A stretch of DNA of 32,653 nt, from assembly GCF_000814905.1 (NCBI RefSeq), contig NZ_JXAG01000041.1, positions 1 to 32,653 of the forward strand, given 5' to 3'. A program made the position numbers and the translations under genes. Below the pieces are notes generated by a model. The model saw nothing but the letters and a program-made list of their open reading frames with translations. It had not been told where the DNA came from and did no database searches. Positions 9,788 through 18,169 of the stretch are shown here, piece by piece (the first letter of the stretch is position 1; every line of letters starts with the position of its first letter). The DNA comes from Enterobacter sp. Bisph1 (GTDB lineage: Bacteria; Pseudomonadota; Gammaproteobacteria; Enterobacterales; Enterobacteriaceae).

Positions 9788-11602
9788 TTGAAGAACACAA
9801 CATATCACTCGCCGGTGCGCGAGGATGGCTTTGCCGAACCCGGCGATTACGCCGCCATTGGCGAAGGGCGTTCGGTGGCGCTGATCGCCCCGGACGGTTC
9901 CATTGACTGGTGGTGTGCGCCCAATATCGACTCTCCTCCCCTGTTTGACCGCCTGCTCGATCCAGAGATCGGTGGTTTTTTTCAGCTTGAACCGCAGCAG
10001 CCCTATACCGTCACCCGCAGTTACCGTCAGGACAGCAACGTGCTGGAAACCTGCTTTACCACCGACAGCGGCAAAGTGCGTCTTACCGAGTCCATTAACA
10101 GTACGCTGGCCGGGCGCTTGCCGTGGAGCGAACTGGCGCGGCGGATCGAAGGGTTAGAGGGTGAAGTCGCCTTAACCCTGAAAGTGCGTTTCGGTACGCG
10201 GGCGGAGACCTGTTCGCCGTGGATGAACGAAACCACCCACGGCAACGTCTACCACGTCGCTGATTTAATGGCAATGCTGCGCACCAGTGAAGAGGTGGAG
10301 ATCACCGACGCGGATGATGAGCAGATTAGCGGGCAGATTAACGTTGCCCGGGGTCAGCGGGTGCTGGTTGCCCTGTTGGTAACGGAAAAAGAGCCGCTGG
10401 CGGTGCCGGATCTGGCGGCCATCGACGAAAGAATTGAAACCAGCCACCTCGCCTGGTGCGACTGGAGTAAAAGCCTGAGCTATGAAGGACGCTATGCGCA
10501 GCACGTCGGGCGCTCGGCGCTGGCGCTGAAATTCTTGTGGTATTCGCCAACGGGTGCCCTTGCCGCAGCCGCCACGACCTCCATCCCTGAAGGGGTTGGC
10601 GGCGAGAAAAATTACGATTACCGCTACGCCTGGATCCGCGATGCCTGCCTGATCATTAAAGCTTTTGCCTTTTTGGGCGCGCTGGAGGAGTGCAAAGCCG
10701 CCTTTTCCTGGTTATCGAAAACCATTATTCGCCACGGCGTGAGATTGCAGGCCTGCTACACTCTCGAAGGGGAAGTGGTACCCAGCGAAAGCTATCTGCC
10801 TCTGCGCGGTTATAAAGATTCCCGGCCCGTAAGAGTGGGCAATAATGCCCGCGATCAGTTACAGCTCAGTATGTATGGCGACATGCTGGCGACCGCCGAA
10901 TTGTTCGTCAAAGCGGGACATGTGCTGGATCTGACCACTTCGCGGCTGCTGGGTGAGCTGGCGAACTGCTGCGCCGATAACTGGCGGCAAAAGGATGGTG
11001 GAATTTGGGAGCTGCCGGAACGGCAACACTATACCCATTCGAAAATGGCCTGCTGGCTGGCGCTGGATATGGCGGTGCTGATGGCGAAAGAGAAATATAT
11101 TGAGCCGACCTGGATTGGCCGCTGGGAGCGCGAGCGGGATCGCATCCGCGACTGGATCGAAAGCCACTGCTGGTCTGAAAGCAAACAGGCTTACCTCTTC
11201 TACCCGGAAAGCGAGGATCGGCTGGATGCTTCGCTGGCGCTGGTATATCGCTACGGTCAGCATGTTAATCCCTCGCGCATGCTCTCAACTTATCGGGCCA
11301 TTGAAAAAGAGCTGGGGCACGGCGGTCCGCTGGTCTATCGCTACAGCGGCGTAGAGCAGGAAGAGAACACTTTTGTCGCCTGTTCGTTCTGGCTCGCAGG
11401 CGCATGGGCGGCGCTGGGGGAAGTTGCCAAAGGCGAAGCGGCGATGGAAACGATCCTCGAAACCCTGTGTGATAAAGGCAATATCGAGACTTTTAATGAG
11501 ATGTTCGATATCCGCAGCGGGAAATGGAGCGGCAACCTGCCGCAGGGATTAAGCCACCTGGCGCTGATTTGTGCCGCCCAGGCGATTACGGAACAGGCTT
11601 AA
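9788..11602 (+). CDS. Glycoside hydrolase family 15 protein (glucoamylase/trehalase-like)
   Basis: 604 residues from the proposed TTG start. The reading frame also contains an ATG at 9686, but that lies inside the SDR gene and its terminator. No ATG near the family N-terminus is in frame, while TTG at 9788 has AAGGA 10 nt upstream, giving a natural start before GDYAAIGEGRSVALIAPDGS. GH15 marks: an N-terminal beta-sandwich (to about 230), then an (alpha/alpha)6 barrel with NYDYRYAWIRDACLI, DGGIWELPE with the probable general acid Glu408, THSKMACWLALD, and EQEENTF with Glu525/Glu526 as the likely base. Members cleave alpha-glucosides such as maltodextrin or trehalose; the substrate here is not predictable. 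No signal peptide is visible, so it should be cytoplasmic. E. coli K-12 lacks it at this locus. Confidence 0.9.
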   Translation: MKNTTYHSPVREDGFAEPGDYAAIGEGRSVALIAPDGSIDWWCAPNIDSPPLFDRLLDPEIGGFFQLEPQQPYTVTRSYRQDSNVLETCFTTDSGKVRLTESINSTLAGRLPWSELARRIEGLEGEVALTLKVRFGTRAETCSPWMNETTHGNVYHVADLMAMLRTSEEVEITDADDEQISGQINVARGQRVLVALLVTEKEPLAVPDLAAIDERIETSHLAWCDWSKSLSYEGRYAQHVGRSALALKFLWYSPTGALAAAATTSIPEGVGGEKNYDYRYAWIRDACLIIKAFAFLGALEECKAAFSWLSKTIIRHGVRLQACYTLEGEVVPSESYLPLRGYKDSRPVRVGNNARDQLQLSMYGDMLATAELFVKAGHVLDLTTSRLLGELANCCADNWRQKDGGIWELPERQHYTHSKMACWLALDMAVLMAKEKYIEPTWIGRWERERDRIRDWIESHCWSESKQAYLFYPESEDRLDASLALVYRYGQHVNPSRMLSTYRAIEKELGHGGPLVYRYSGVEQEENTFVACSFWLAGAWAALGEVAKGEAAMETILETLCDKGNIETFNEMFDIRSGKWSGNLPQGLSHLALICAAQAITEQA

Positions 11603-11624
11603 CGTCGCTGTCCGGCAGCATCTA

Positions 11625-11650
11625 TATCGACTTTATGCATCAAGTCGATA
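11625..11650. promoter_or_regulatory. 26-bp palindrome between the GH15 and methyltransferase genes
   Basis: Arms TATCGACTT and AAGTCGATA enclose TATGCATC, whose ATGCAT core is itself a palindrome, so 24 of 26 bases are symmetric. There is no T-run after it on either strand, so it reads better as an operator than as a terminator. It ends 28 nt before the methyltransferase start codon, where a repressor would cover a promoter or leader. Confidence 0.45.
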
Positions 11651-11678
11651 ACCATGACATTTTAATAGTAATAAGCCT

Positions 11679-12440
11679 ATGAAACAGTTCAATAAAAATG
11701 CCGAAGCTTATAACAACGTTCGCAGCAAGATCGCCTATCCCGATGCCTTATACGCCTCGCTGGCAGCGCGGTCGCCGACACACGATGCCGCGCTGGATAT
11801 CGGCTGCGGCAATGGCGTCTCTACCGTGCGCCTGCAGGGGCTGTTTCAGCATGTGGAAGGTTGCGATATCGGCGAGTTACTGATTGAGAAAGCCCGACAG
11901 AATTACCCGGATCTGACCTTCAGTATCTCCCCGGCCGAAGAGTTTACGCCGCAGCGCCGCTTTGATCTGATCACCAGCGCGACTTCGTTCTACTGGATGG
12001 ATCGCAAAGCGGTGCTGATGAAAATGAAGCAGTGGCTCAAACCCGACGGAATGTTTTGTGCCTACAAATATGATTTTCCGGTGGCATACGGGCCGCTGCG
12101 CGACTTTATTGAGTATGAACTGGTCACTAAATGGTCGCGCCACCGCGATCCGCGCCTGACTCAGTACGACGATACGCTGGAAATTATGCAGAGCTGTGAC
12201 CATTTGAAGCAGGCGCGCCGTGAAGTGTTCGCGAATATTATTTTTCTGACGCCGCAAGAGGTGGCGCTGTTTTTCCTGTCCACCAGTTATGTAACGCACT
12301 ATATCGAAGAGGAAGGTGGGCAGGCTTATATCGACCAGTTTCTCACCGCCGTGCAGGATATTGAGCGCGCACCACAGGTGGCGATAAATTTTGATATCCA
12401 TGCGTTTACCGCGGTCAACGGCTTTAGCTCGCCCGTTTAA
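11679..12440 (+). CDS. Class I SAM-dependent methyltransferase (UbiE/YafE-like fold)
   Basis: 253 residues. The SAM-binding glycine motif DIGCGNG is at residues 40-46, followed by the usual acidic residue after strand 2 (GCDIGELLIEKA) and a motif-II-like segment RFDLITSATSFYWMD. The N-terminal pattern (FNKNAEAYNNVRSKIAYPD) is common to small-molecule methyltransferases of the methyltransferase_11 group. The substrate is unknown. The ribosome-binding site is weak. A 26-bp palindrome lies directly upstream. It is convergent with the 2H-like gene at 12584-13171. Both neighbours are accessory genes, so context gives no pathway. Confidence 0.85.
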   Translation: MKQFNKNAEAYNNVRSKIAYPDALYASLAARSPTHDAALDIGCGNGVSTVRLQGLFQHVEGCDIGELLIEKARQNYPDLTFSISPAEEFTPQRRFDLITSATSFYWMDRKAVLMKMKQWLKPDGMFCAYKYDFPVAYGPLRDFIEYELVTKWSRHRDPRLTQYDDTLEIMQSCDHLKQARREVFANIIFLTPQEVALFFLSTSYVTHYIEEEGGQAYIDQFLTAVQDIERAPQVAINFDIHAFTAVNGFSSPV

Positions 12441-12583
12441 ACTGAGGAATAGATCAATTGCATCCGGCATGTTGCTACATCGCCAATATTAAATCTCTAA
12501 TGGAAAAAATTTTTCCCAGTTATAACTTATCCTCGCTAATGTCAATTCTCCGACGACATCCCCGTAATCAATTTCCTGACGTT

Positions 12584-13171
12584 CTAAAAAAACTCCCGCA
12601 CCGTTGCGGGTATAAAAGCAGCGCCGTAACGCAGGATCGTGCTGTGCCAGAATGGCGCCGGTAATGGAGTGCTGCTGTGCCGCATCAGCAACTCATCTTT
12701 CCAGTTAGACGCCAGAATTTTCTCGCAGAATGACTGACGCATCGCTATCGCTGGCTCATCCGGGATACCAGCCAGTAATAACTGGCTGGGCAAAGTGATT
12801 AAACGAAGGTTCCTGATCACAATCCTTTTCGAATGATATCCAGCCCAGATATTTTTCAATTGCTCAACTTTCGAGGGCAATCGCTCGTTTGCCTTATAGA
12901 GTGGTAGAGTCAGTGGTAAGAAGGTGAAATGGAAACTGTGTTCTGGCAGGATGTCGGCGAGTGGATCATCCCTTGTGAGCGCGTTTAATTCATCAAATAG
13001 CTGCGAGACCGAAAATGGCATACGCGGTTTTATGCCTGTTGCCAGAGCAAGTTTTACCGGGTCGTAGTAGTTTTCCTCTCTGATTTCCCCGATTCCAGCA
13101 TTATCTTTCCACATCCCAATGGTGTTTAAATTTGTTGAACGGTAAATATCTGGCAAGTTAAAGGATTTCAT
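12584..13171 (-). CDS. Hypothetical protein with two 2H-phosphoesterase-like motifs
   Basis: 195 residues from ATG 13171, chosen because AAGG lies 6 nt before it; an in-frame ATG at 13219 would add 16 residues but has only a weak Shine-Dalgarno. Two His-x-Thr motifs are present, HFT at His81 and HST at His176 in WHSTILRYGA. Their spacing resembles the paired HxT/S motifs of 2H phosphoesterases (LigT/ThpR relatives), where both histidines catalyse. The rest is not recognised. No signal peptide from the preferred start. Regional base composition is more AT-rich than in the flanking core genes. An intrinsic terminator lies inside the last codons, so transcripts could end before the stop codon. 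The 2H assignment is inference from motifs only. Confidence 0.6.
   Translation of the reverse strand: MKSFNLPDIYRSTNLNTIGMWKDNAGIGEIREENYYDPVKLALATGIKPRMPFSVSQLFDELNALTRDDPLADILPEHSFHFTFLPLTLPLYKANERLPSKVEQLKNIWAGYHSKRIVIRNLRLITLPSQLLLAGIPDEPAIAMRQSFCEKILASNWKDELLMRHSSTPLPAPFWHSTILRYGAAFIPATVREFF
12586..12610 (-). terminator. Intrinsic terminator embedded in the 3' end of the 2H-like gene
   Basis: On the minus strand CCCGCA-ACGG-TGCGGG is followed by AG and seven Ts. The last T is the first base of the TAG stop (12584-12586). Transcription ending in the U-run would leave an mRNA at or short of the stop codon. On the plus strand the stem is followed by TATAAAA, with no T-run, so it does not serve the methyltransferase gene. 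Confidence 0.7.
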
Positions 13172-13262
13172 CACCGACCTTATGAGGTATTGAACATAGG
13201 CTATTAATTGCAGTTTCATCAGATACTTTAGATCATTCTATTAATATTTCAGCGCTAATTAA

Positions 13263-13475
13263 GACTTTAGCCAGGATTTTATCTCACTCAAAGGTCTGGT
13301 TGTTGAACTACACGAGCATGCGGGACGTCCTCTACTTCCGCTTCTGGCACAGGGCTATGCCTGCTTATCGAGTATGTCAGAATTTTTTCCGTTATGGTGA
13401 TGGTTTATTGGCGATGATTTTATGGGGACCCTCAGCGCTCCGGCGTTTTTTATTTCATTAATGGGTAAAAGGTAA
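13263..13475 (+). pseudogene. Possible gene remnant with internal stop, upstream of pgaA
   Basis: The frame is open for 45 codons from 13263 (containing KGLVVELHEHAGRPLLP) to TGA at 13398-13400, then continues for 24 codons (WFIGDDFMGTLSAPAFFI) to TAA at 13473-13475. There is no start codon and no Shine-Dalgarno. Amino-acid composition looks protein-like on both sides of the TGA, which could have been a Trp codon. I do not recognise the family; a chance open frame is possible. Confidence 0.25.
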
Positions 13476-13678
13476 ACGTGGTTGCTAATTTTTTGAGTGA
13501 CTTTTAGTTTTTTTGAAAGTTAATAGCACTTGATTGAATAATAATAAATACGAAAAAAGCATGATATTTTTAATTTATCTCTATTTTTTTGTTTCTTATT
13601 TATCTATTGTATTTTCGTCATCTTTTAGTCATAAATAAATGAAAAGCTCACGTTAAAACAGCGTTAAAAAGGATAACC
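13476..13678 (+). promoter_or_regulatory. AT-rich leader/promoter region of pgaABCD
   Basis: The 200 bases before pgaA are very AT-rich, with several T- and A-runs, and end in AAGGAT before the ATG. This must hold the pga promoter, but no -35/-10 pair stands out. The only GGA in this stretch is the one in the Shine-Dalgarno, unlike the multi-site CsrA-binding leader described for E. coli pgaA. No coding sequence is seen. Confidence 0.5.
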
Positions 13679-16144
13679 ATGTTCAGAGTTTCCTGCTCCT
13701 CTTGCGTTATTAAACCCTTGCGTTCAGGACGATACTTTTTAATGGTTAGCATGTTGTTTCCGACATGGGTATATGCCCAAATGTCTGCCTACGACGAACT
13801 TATTATTCAGGCACGAGATGGCGACCGCCAGCCTTTATTGCAATACCTTGCCGTTCGGGAAAAGCAGACACAATTAACGGCGGGAGAGATTGCTGACTGG
13901 CTTCAGGTTTCCTCATGGGCCAATAATGACGTTGAGACGCTGGCGGTATGGGATCGTTATCGCCAACGCATGACCATCCCTGCCAGAGGGCAAGTCGCTG
14001 CCGCCCGCGCGCTGCGTAACCAAAAGCAGTGGAATGCCTCGCTGGCCGTCTGGGAAACCGTTCTGCAAGGTGAGCCCGGCAATAGCGACGCACGCACCGG
14101 CTGGATAATGACGCTCGCAGATGCCCATCGCAACGAGCAAGCCATCACTGAAGCCCGGCGCTGGGTAGACGAGGAGCCGGGGCCAGAGAGAGAGGCACTA
14201 CTGGCTTATGTTTATCATGTTCAGGGGAAAAACTGGGATTCAGTACTGGCGGCCAGCCACCTCGATACCGATTCAGACCGCAGCAAAAACATGGTGCCCA
14301 CGCTGTTGTCTGCCCTGTCTGCCAGCCGCATTGCCGGTCCCGCGCTGACCCTTTCAGAGCGCTTCCCGCAGCCTGATGCCATTGCACGTAAACTTGAACT
14401 GGATGCGGCGGCGCAAACCGTCCGCGCTGCGTTCACCCCCACCCGCAATGAAGATGAACGATTTCTGGTGGCAGATAAAGCACTGGCTCGCTATGACGAG
14501 CTGATTGATGCGTGGAAACAACATCCCGAGGCGCAAGGTGATATGCGACGCGCCAGAATTGACCGGTTAGGGGCGCTGGTTATCCGTAAACGCACGGCTG
14601 AAGCGGTCGCCGAGTTTGAATCGCTCGAGGCGAACGGAACGCCTGTTCCTGACTACGCCAGAAGATGGGTCGCTTCTGCATATCTTGCGCAGAAGCAGCC
14701 GGACAAAGCCGAGTCGCTGCTTGAAAGCATCTATTTTCCGCGTGGCTCGACCCTGGCATCACAACCGCTGACCATGGACGATCAAGAGGAACTGCTGTAT
14801 GCCCGTCTCGATAACAACCATTTCGACGAAGCGAAGCAGCAACTGGATGCATACAGTAAAGAGAACCCTTACCTGCAACATATCTATGGTTCTCCCACGC
14901 CGCAGCCCAATGACAGCTGGCTGCTGGCCAGAACCTTACAAACCGAATATCTGGTGGCCATCAATAATCTGCCTGCAGCCGAGACGCATGCGGAGCGGTT
15001 GGCGCGTACAGGATCGGGTAACCAGGCACTGCGTATTGCCTATGCCTCAGTGCTACTGGCGCGAGGATTACCTCGTGCCGCAGAGCGCGAACTTAAGCTT
15101 GCCGAAGTCATTGAACCCAGCAACCTGACGCTGGAAAGGCAACAGGCATGGACTGCCATGGAGCTACAGGAGTGGCAGCAGGCCGAGGAACTGACGAAGG
15201 ATGTGGTCACCCGCAGCCCGGATGACGTCGCCACGTTGCAGCTTGAACGACTGATGGCGGTACATAACAAAGCTGAACTGCGGATAGCTGGGACTCAGGG
15301 CATCTCATCCGACAGTCCGGTCAGTGGCAAACATGATCTTACCCTCACCGCTGCGCTTTATAGCCCACCTGTTAACCAAAACTGGCGACTGTTTACCGGC
15401 TACAACTTTGCCCGTGGCGAGTTTGAGGAGGGGAAAGGAATAAGCCGGGACCTGCTGGCGGGCGCGGAATGGACGGCAAGGGATAGCTGGGCCGAAATGG
15501 AGGTCTCCGGGCGCAACGATGGCAACGGTCAGAAAATCGGCGGACGCCTCTCTGGCTGGTACGATTTCAGCGACAACTGGCGGGTCGGGGGCTCGGCGGA
15601 GCGGTTATCCCGTAACACGCCGCTGCGTGCCCTGCGCAATGGGGTAAGCGCCAACGGTGGCGATCTGTGGTTACGCTGGTATCAGAACGAACGACGCGAA
15701 TATCAACTCTCACTTTCCGGAGCCCATTTCACCGACGGCAACGATCGACTGGAATACGGCATCAGCGGTAAAGAACGACTCTGGACGCTGCCACGTTTTA
15801 CGCTGGATTTTATCCCTGGCATCAGCGGCAGTCATAACAGCAAAGAAAATGTCTCTTATTACAATCCCAAACGTGATGTTTCGGCGGTTGCTGGGCTTCG
15901 CGCCGAACAGATTCTGTACCGCCACTACGACACGGTGTGGAAGCAACAATTTGAGGCGGGCGCGGGCGATTACTGGCAAAAAGGGTACAGCGCCGGGGCC
16001 ATCACTCAGTTAGGTTACGGGCAACGTATTCAATGGAATAACGTAGTGGATGCCGGGGTGAAACTTACCTGGGATAAGCGTCCTTACGACGGGAAGCGGG
16101 AGCGCAATATTGCCCTCGCATTTGATTTGAATGTCAGGTTTTAA
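13679..16144 (+). CDS. pgaA: Outer-membrane PNAG export porin PgaA
   Basis: 821 residues (E. coli PgaA 807). PgaA exports partly deacetylated poly-beta-1,6-N-acetylglucosamine through the outer membrane. A signal peptide spans about residues 1-33 with cleavage after VYA, before QMSAYDEL. A long TPR-like helical region (about 35-500) sits in the periplasm and binds PgaB and polymer. The C-terminal part, from about 515, shows alternating aromatic/polar beta-strands (NWRLFTGYNFARGEF, YQLSLSGAHF) and ends in Phe (FDLNVRF), as outer-membrane barrels do. AAGGAT precedes the ATG. First gene of pgaABCD; pgaB begins 9 nt downstream. In E. coli pga lies at a different locus, near ycdT, so its placement here is unusual relative to K-12. 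Confidence 0.95.
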   Translation: MFRVSCSSCVIKPLRSGRYFLMVSMLFPTWVYAQMSAYDELIIQARDGDRQPLLQYLAVREKQTQLTAGEIADWLQVSSWANNDVETLAVWDRYRQRMTIPARGQVAAARALRNQKQWNASLAVWETVLQGEPGNSDARTGWIMTLADAHRNEQAITEARRWVDEEPGPEREALLAYVYHVQGKNWDSVLAASHLDTDSDRSKNMVPTLLSALSASRIAGPALTLSERFPQPDAIARKLELDAAAQTVRAAFTPTRNEDERFLVADKALARYDELIDAWKQHPEAQGDMRRARIDRLGALVIRKRTAEAVAEFESLEANGTPVPDYARRWVASAYLAQKQPDKAESLLESIYFPRGSTLASQPLTMDDQEELLYARLDNNHFDEAKQQLDAYSKENPYLQHIYGSPTPQPNDSWLLARTLQTEYLVAINNLPAAETHAERLARTGSGNQALRIAYASVLLARGLPRAAERELKLAEVIEPSNLTLERQQAWTAMELQEWQQAEELTKDVVTRSPDDVATLQLERLMAVHNKAELRIAGTQGISSDSPVSGKHDLTLTAALYSPPVNQNWRLFTGYNFARGEFEEGKGISRDLLAGAEWTARDSWAEMEVSGRNDGNGQKIGGRLSGWYDFSDNWRVGGSAERLSRNTPLRALRNGVSANGGDLWLRWYQNERREYQLSLSGAHFTDGNDRLEYGISGKERLWTLPRFTLDFIPGISGSHNSKENVSYYNPKRDVSAVAGLRAEQILYRHYDTVWKQQFEAGAGDYWQKGYSAGAITQLGYGQRIQWNNVVDAGVKLTWDKRPYDGKRERNIALAFDLNVRF

Positions 16145-16153
16145 GGGCGCTTC

Positions 16154-18169
16154 ATGATGACACGATGGCTTATCGCCGCGAGGGTAATAGTCGGGTGGAT
16201 GATGATGAGCATGTGTGCATTGGCCGCGGCACCACGTTATCTTCCTCCCTCTGAGCGGGTGCCGCTGTATGCGGAACAGCGCTGGCCCACCAACAGCTTT
16301 CTTGTGCTGGCCTGGCATGACGTGGAGGACGATGCCGCCGATCAGCGCTATCTGTCCGTGCGCACCAGCGCCCTGAACGACCAGTTTGCCTGGTTGCATG
16401 ATAACGGCTACCACCCGATTAGCGTGCAGCAGGTGCTGGATGCCCATGCCGGGAAAAGCACCTTGCCTGAAAAGGCGGTGTTGCTGACCTTTGATGATGG
16501 ATACAGTAGCTTCTCGACGCGCGTTCTGCCGTTGCTTCGGTTGTTCAAATGGCCTGCTCTGTGGGCGCCTGTCGGCAGTTGGGTGGATGCACCGGAACAT
16601 TCGCCGGTGGATTTTGGCGGACTAAAGACGCCGCGGGAAAAATTTGCCACCTGGAAGATGGTTCGCGAGGCCAGCGATTCGGGGTGGGTCGAGGTGGGTG
16701 CGCACACCTGGGCATCCCATTACGGGCATGAGGCCAATCCGCAAGGCAGTAAGGAGCCCGCAGCCGCTAACCGTTTATACGATAAAACCAGCGGGCAGTA
16801 CGAAACGGATGCGCAGTTTGAACAGCGTATGAGTGCCGACCTGTCACGCATTTCGGGCAAAATTAAAGAGGTCACCGGGAAAGCACCCCGAGCCTGGGTC
16901 TGGCCCTACGGTGCGGCGAGCGGGACAACACTGAAGCTCGCGCATCAGCAGGGCTACCAGATGGCTTTCACCCTGAACCAGGGGCTGGCGAATGCCGCAA
17001 ATCTGGAGGATATTCCCCGGATGCTGATTTCCGACAACCCCTCGCTGCGTAGCTTCGCCAGCGATATAGCTGAGGTCAGGGAACCTGAAACCATGCGGGT
17101 TATGCATGTCGATCTCGACTATGTATACGACAAAAGCCCGGCTCAACAGCGTAAAAATATCGATCTGCTCATCCAGCGTGTTTTCGATATGAAGATAACC
17201 CATGTATTTTTACAGGCCTATGCCGATCCGAAAGGGGATGGCAACGTCAATGCGCTCTATTTCCGCAGCCGCTGGCTACCTATGCGGGCGGATCTGTTTA
17301 ACTTCGTTTCCTGGCAGTTGCAGACCCGTGCCGGGGTGAAGGTTTACGCCTGGATGCCGGTACTGGCGTTTGGGTTAGACCCCTCGGTGCCGCGCGTGGC
17401 GGCGTGGTCGCCAGACAACGGACGAATTGCGCCAGACAACGAACATTATTTGCGCTTATCACCCTGGAGTGCAGTTGCCCGGCAGAGAATCAACGACATC
17501 TATGAGGACCTGGCGCGCCATGCCAACTTCAACGGCATCCTCTTCCATGATGACGCTTTTTTGACCGACTTTGAGGATGCCTCCCCAGATGCGCTCAAAG
17601 CCTATCGTGCCGCAGGCTTCCCGGACAACATCGCGCAGATACGCGCCAACCCGCAACTGCTGGCGCGCTGGACACGCTTTAAAAGTCGCGCCCTGATTGA
17701 TTTTACCCGACAGCTCACGCAAACCGTGCGTGCCGTGCGCGGCCCACAGATCAAAACCGCCCGCAACATTTACGCCATGCCGGTCCTGGATCCGCAGAGC
17801 GAAATCTGGTTTGCGCAGAATCTGAATGATTTTCTCGGCACCTACGACTGGACAGCCCCGATGGCGATGCCGCTGATGGAAAATGTCCCGGTCAACGATG
17901 CCAATGTCTGGCTGGACAGACTCGTCGGGCAGGTAGCCCGTTTCCCTGGCGCGCTGGATAAAACAGTTTTTGAACTTCAGGCACTCGACTGGCGTAAGGG
18001 GGCAGGACAGAAGGAAATTAGCGGTGAAATGCTTAACGGGTGGATGCGGCAGCTTAATTTGAGCGGTGCCAGAAACTTTGGCTACTACCCGGACGATTTC
18101 ATTAACGATCAACCCCGGATGGCAGAGATCCGTTCTGCTTTTTCCTCTAACTGGTATCCGCAAAAATGA
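16154..18169 (+). CDS. pgaB: PNAG N-deacetylase PgaB
   Basis: 671 residues (E. coli PgaB 672). This periplasmic enzyme removes a fraction of the acetyl groups from PNAG, needed for export. The carbohydrate esterase 4 domain has the catalytic/metal Asp pair Asp114-Asp115 in LTFDDGY and metal ligands His184 and His189 in HTWASHYG, identical numbering to E. coli. The C-terminal GH13-like domain (about 310-670) carries VDLDYVYD and FHDDAFLTD. The E. coli protein is an outer-membrane lipoprotein with LTAC at its lipobox; here the leader reads [12 protein letters not shown], where Met at -1 does not fit a lipobox and ALA-A looks like a signal peptidase I site. It overlaps pgaC by 4 nt (ATGA). Confidence 0.95.
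   Translation: MMTRWLIAARVIVGWMMMSMCALAAAPRYLPPSERVPLYAEQRWPTNSFLVLAWHDVEDDAADQRYLSVRTSALNDQFAWLHDNGYHPISVQQVLDAHAGKSTLPEKAVLLTFDDGYSSFSTRVLPLLRLFKWPALWAPVGSWVDAPEHSPVDFGGLKTPREKFATWKMVREASDSGWVEVGAHTWASHYGHEANPQGSKEPAAANRLYDKTSGQYETDAQFEQRMSADLSRISGKIKEVTGKAPRAWVWPYGAASGTTLKLAHQQGYQMAFTLNQGLANAANLEDIPRMLISDNPSLRSFASDIAEVREPETMRVMHVDLDYVYDKSPAQQRKNIDLLIQRVFDMKITHVFLQAYADPKGDGNVNALYFRSRWLPMRADLFNFVSWQLQTRAGVKVYAWMPVLAFGLDPSVPRVAAWSPDNGRIAPDNEHYLRLSPWSAVARQRINDIYEDLARHANFNGILFHDDAFLTDFEDASPDALKAYRAAGFPDNIAQIRANPQLLARWTRFKSRALIDFTRQLTQTVRAVRGPQIKTARNIYAMPVLDPQSEIWFAQNLNDFLGTYDWTAPMAMPLMENVPVNDANVWLDRLVGQVARFPGALDKTVFELQALDWRKGAGQKEISGEMLNGWMRQLNLSGARNFGYYPDDFINDQPRMAEIRSAFSSNWYPQK

Noticed and set aside
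12502-12516. Palindrome GGAAAAAATTTTTCC after the methyltransferase gene as a terminator
   Set aside because: The stem is almost all A-T and would be too weak to terminate; it may be chance in AT-rich DNA.
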